A stretch of DNA of 15,208 nucleotides from Gelidibacter sp035515035 (GTDB taxonomy: Bacteria > Bacteroidota > Bacteroidia > Flavobacteriales > Flavobacteriaceae): positions 1 to 15,208 of the forward strand of contig NZ_DATJCA010000096.1 in the NCBI RefSeq assembly GCF_035515035.1, given 5' to 3'. Below are positions 14,100 through 15,208 of the stretch, piece by piece; the stretch's first letter is position 1; the number at the start of each line of letters is the position of its first letter. The notes under the pieces are model-generated. The model was not told the DNA's origin and did not search any database. It saw only the letters and a program-made list of their open reading frames with translations. The position numbers were made by a program, and so were the translations under genes.

Positions 14100-14516
14100 A
14101 TGTCCATAGATTTGGAAGAAAATAAAAAATTAATTCTTTTTGACGGGGTATGTAACCTTTGCAATGCTTCGGTGCAATATGTCATCAAAAATGACAAGAA
14201 GGACGTGTTTCGGTATGCAGCCCTGCAAAGTGACGTTGGCCAAACCCTTATTAAAAAGTTCAAAATTGACACCGCTAAAACGGACTCCATCCTACTCTAT
14301 TCTCCTGAAAAAGGAATTGCCTATAAATCGACAGCAGCCTTAAAAATTGCTTCACAACTTGGATTTCCACGGAATCTCATGGGCGTTTTCTTGATTGTTC
14401 CAGCCTTTATAAGAAACTGGGTGTATGACTATATTGCAAGAAACCGATATAAATGGTATGGTAAAAAAGAAGAATGTATGATTCCGACCAAAGAGCTGAA
14501 ATCTAAATTTTTATAA
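14100..14516 (+). CDS. DCC-family (DUF393) thiol-disulfide oxidoreductase-like protein
   Basis: A 138-residue protein of the DCC family, named for the DxxCxxC motif near the N-terminus, seen here as DGVCNLC (15-21) after a hydrophobic strand (LILFDG). The tail DYIARNRYKWYGKKEECMIP is also characteristic. The fold is predicted thioredoxin-like with a CxxC redox pair; electron partners are not known. The start at 14100 follows an A-rich leader (AAAAACGAAAATATC). A longer in-frame start at 13998 would overlap mutS2 and translate the repeat sequence, so it is rejected. The 61-base gap from mutS2 suggests co-transcription. The gene ends in a strong terminator. Confidence 0.9.
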   Translation: MSIDLEENKKLILFDGVCNLCNASVQYVIKNDKKDVFRYAALQSDVGQTLIKKFKIDTAKTDSILLYSPEKGIAYKSTAALKIASQLGFPRNLMGVFLIVPAFIRNWVYDYIARNRYKWYGKKEECMIPTKELKSKFL

Positions 14517-14520
14517 CAAA

Positions 14521-14547
14521 AAAAAGCCCTTTGCAAAAGGGCTTTTT
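14521..14547. terminator. Strong intrinsic terminator after the DCC gene
   Basis: AAAAAGCCCTTT and AAAGGGCTTTTT form a perfect 12-bp stem with a 3-base loop (GCA) and a T-tract. It begins four bases after the TAA and ends the mutS2-DCC unit. Confidence 0.92.
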
Positions 14548-14875
14548 AAATTAACAACTTTTAAATCTAATCGTAAATAATCTAAACCTAAATTTTAAAT
14601 ATTATTGAGGGAATAATAATTGATCAATAGCACATTATTTTGATATCGTAAATTTATATAATGAGCTTTTGATCTCATAAAATAATCGATATAAGCTCAA
14701 ATTATTTGATTAAATAGTCAATTTTGTCAAAATCATCTACCAATTAGATTTTTAAACGTTTAAAAATAGTGCCTCACACTAAAAACCGGATCCCACTTCG
14801 TTAAAAATGGTTGGCCTTAATATCCAATCCTTTAGGTAACAGTTGAATTTAAGGAAGTCCAGATACATCTTTAAT
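14548..14875. other. AT-rich intergenic spacer
   Basis: This 328-base stretch has no convincing ORF. It contains an inverted pair GAGCTT/AAGCTC (14663-14668 and 14693-14698), which is weak because the loop is long, and the perfect palindrome at 14748-14767. No T-tract terminator for the minus-strand gene ending at 14876 could be identified. Confidence 0.6.
14748..14767. promoter_or_regulatory. 20-bp perfect palindrome with an AAACGTTT core
   Basis: ATTTTTAAACGTTTAAAAAT is a perfect inverted repeat with a central CG. Central-CG dyads of this kind are typical of LacI-family operators. It lies in a spacer between genes that both end there, so no obvious promoter is next to it; regulator and target are unknown. 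Confidence 0.4.
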
Positions 14876-15208
14876 TTATAAAGTTGCCAATCTGCTGTTG
14901 TACAGATAATCTCCGTACATGCTCTTATAATAAACTTTTCGTTCTATGGATTCAATAACAGGTGTTGCAAAGTCGGCATCGTACATTTGGCCCATTACAT
15001 TCAAACCTCCTGGGCTAAAGACGTTAATTTCCATCAACTTAGAGCCTACAATATCAATTCCAACCAAAAACATACCGTCCTGAACAAGTTTTGGTCGAAC
15101 AATATCAGCGAGTTCCATAATCTGATCGGTCATTTTGACTTTTTCAGGTTTTCCACCGGCATGAATATTACTTCTAATATCGCCTGATGCATTCACACGC
15201 TGCATTAA
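14876..15208 (-). CDS. Glutathione-synthetase-like ATP-grasp enzyme, C-terminal part (cut by the right edge)
   Basis: The minus-strand frame is open to the window edge and yields the last 110 or so codons. Features match the C-terminal ATP-grasp region of prokaryotic glutathione synthetase (GshB): GDIRSNIHAGG (phosphate-binding Gly-rich loop region), then FLVGIDIVGSKLMEINVFSPGGL, where the Asp and the Glu-x-Asn form the Mg/ATP site. E. coli GshB has the same order and the same EINV block. The enzyme would ligate glycine to gamma-glutamylcysteine or a related substrate. Flavobacterial members of this family are not all proven glutathione synthetases, so substrate identity is inferred. A Met at 15205 is internal, not the start. 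Confidence 0.85.
   Translation of the reverse strand, partial: LMQRVNASGDIRSNIHAGGKPEKVKMTDQIMELADIVRPKLVQDGMFLVGIDIVGSKLMEINVFSPGGLNVMGQMYDADFATPVIESIERKVYYKSMYGDYLYNSRLATL

Noticed and set aside
14876..15205. Treating Met at 15205 as the start of a 109-residue protein
   Set aside because: The frame stays open to the window edge and the sequence is only the C-terminal half of an ATP-grasp enzyme.
1..15208. CRISPR arrays, tRNA/rRNA genes, insertion sequences, phage genes
   Set aside because: No regularly spaced repeats, tRNA-like cloverleaf, transposase or phage motifs were seen on either strand.

Overview
The window is ordinary chromosomal DNA from a member of the Bacteroidota, most likely the family Flavobacteriaceae. 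The DNA is AT-rich. Genes start without clear Shine-Dalgarno sequences, after A-rich leaders. Several starts are preceded by the Bacteroidota -7 promoter element TAnnTTTG, once with a well-spaced -33 TTG. The gene set also fits: a fused E1 alpha/beta branched-chain keto acid dehydrogenase, a eukaryote-like SUI1 (YciH) factor, a MutS2 without a visible Smr domain, and a DCC-family thiol protein. No phage, transposon, CRISPR, tRNA or rRNA gene is visible.

Layout. Positions 1-741 (-) hold the N-terminal part of a DEAH-box helicase that runs off the left edge. Positions 742-1095 hold a doubtful 40-codon ORF and a strong bidirectional terminator. An Hsp20 small heat shock protein (1096-1575, -) is divergent from a pair of tiny ORFs (29 and 32 codons, +). 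That pair is preceded by a palindrome and degenerate direct repeats and closed by its own terminator. Next come two divergent envelope lipoproteins, a 3D-domain protein (-) and an M19 membrane dipeptidase (+); then a DUF2007 protein (-) and the fused E1 dehydrogenase (-). Divergent from E1, on the + strand, are a 2-oxoglutarate/Fe(II) dioxygenase, a tightly coupled trio (yciH, DUF1835, nucleoside phosphorylase; each junction overlaps by one base as TAATG), and a cytoplasmic-looking periplasmic-binding-protein homologue. A 56-codon membrane ORF (+) overlaps the 3' end of ung (-). MutS2 and a DCC protein (both +) follow, ending in a strong terminator. An AT-rich spacer with a 20-bp perfect palindrome leads to the C-terminal part of a glutathione-synthetase-like ATP-grasp enzyme (-), cut by the right edge.

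How the genes fit together. Most are housekeeping genes in short independent units: DNA repair (ung, mutS2), proteostasis (Hsp20), envelope peptide or glycan processing (3D lipoprotein, M19 dipeptidase), branched-chain amino acid catabolism (E1) and thiol metabolism (DCC, glutathione-synthetase-like). I found no clear new multi-gene system. The parts that standard annotation would miss, and that most deserve a look, are the tiny-ORF transcription unit opposite hsp20, the signal-peptide-less substrate-binding protein, the small membrane ORF beside ung, and the yciH-DUF1835-phosphorylase coupling.
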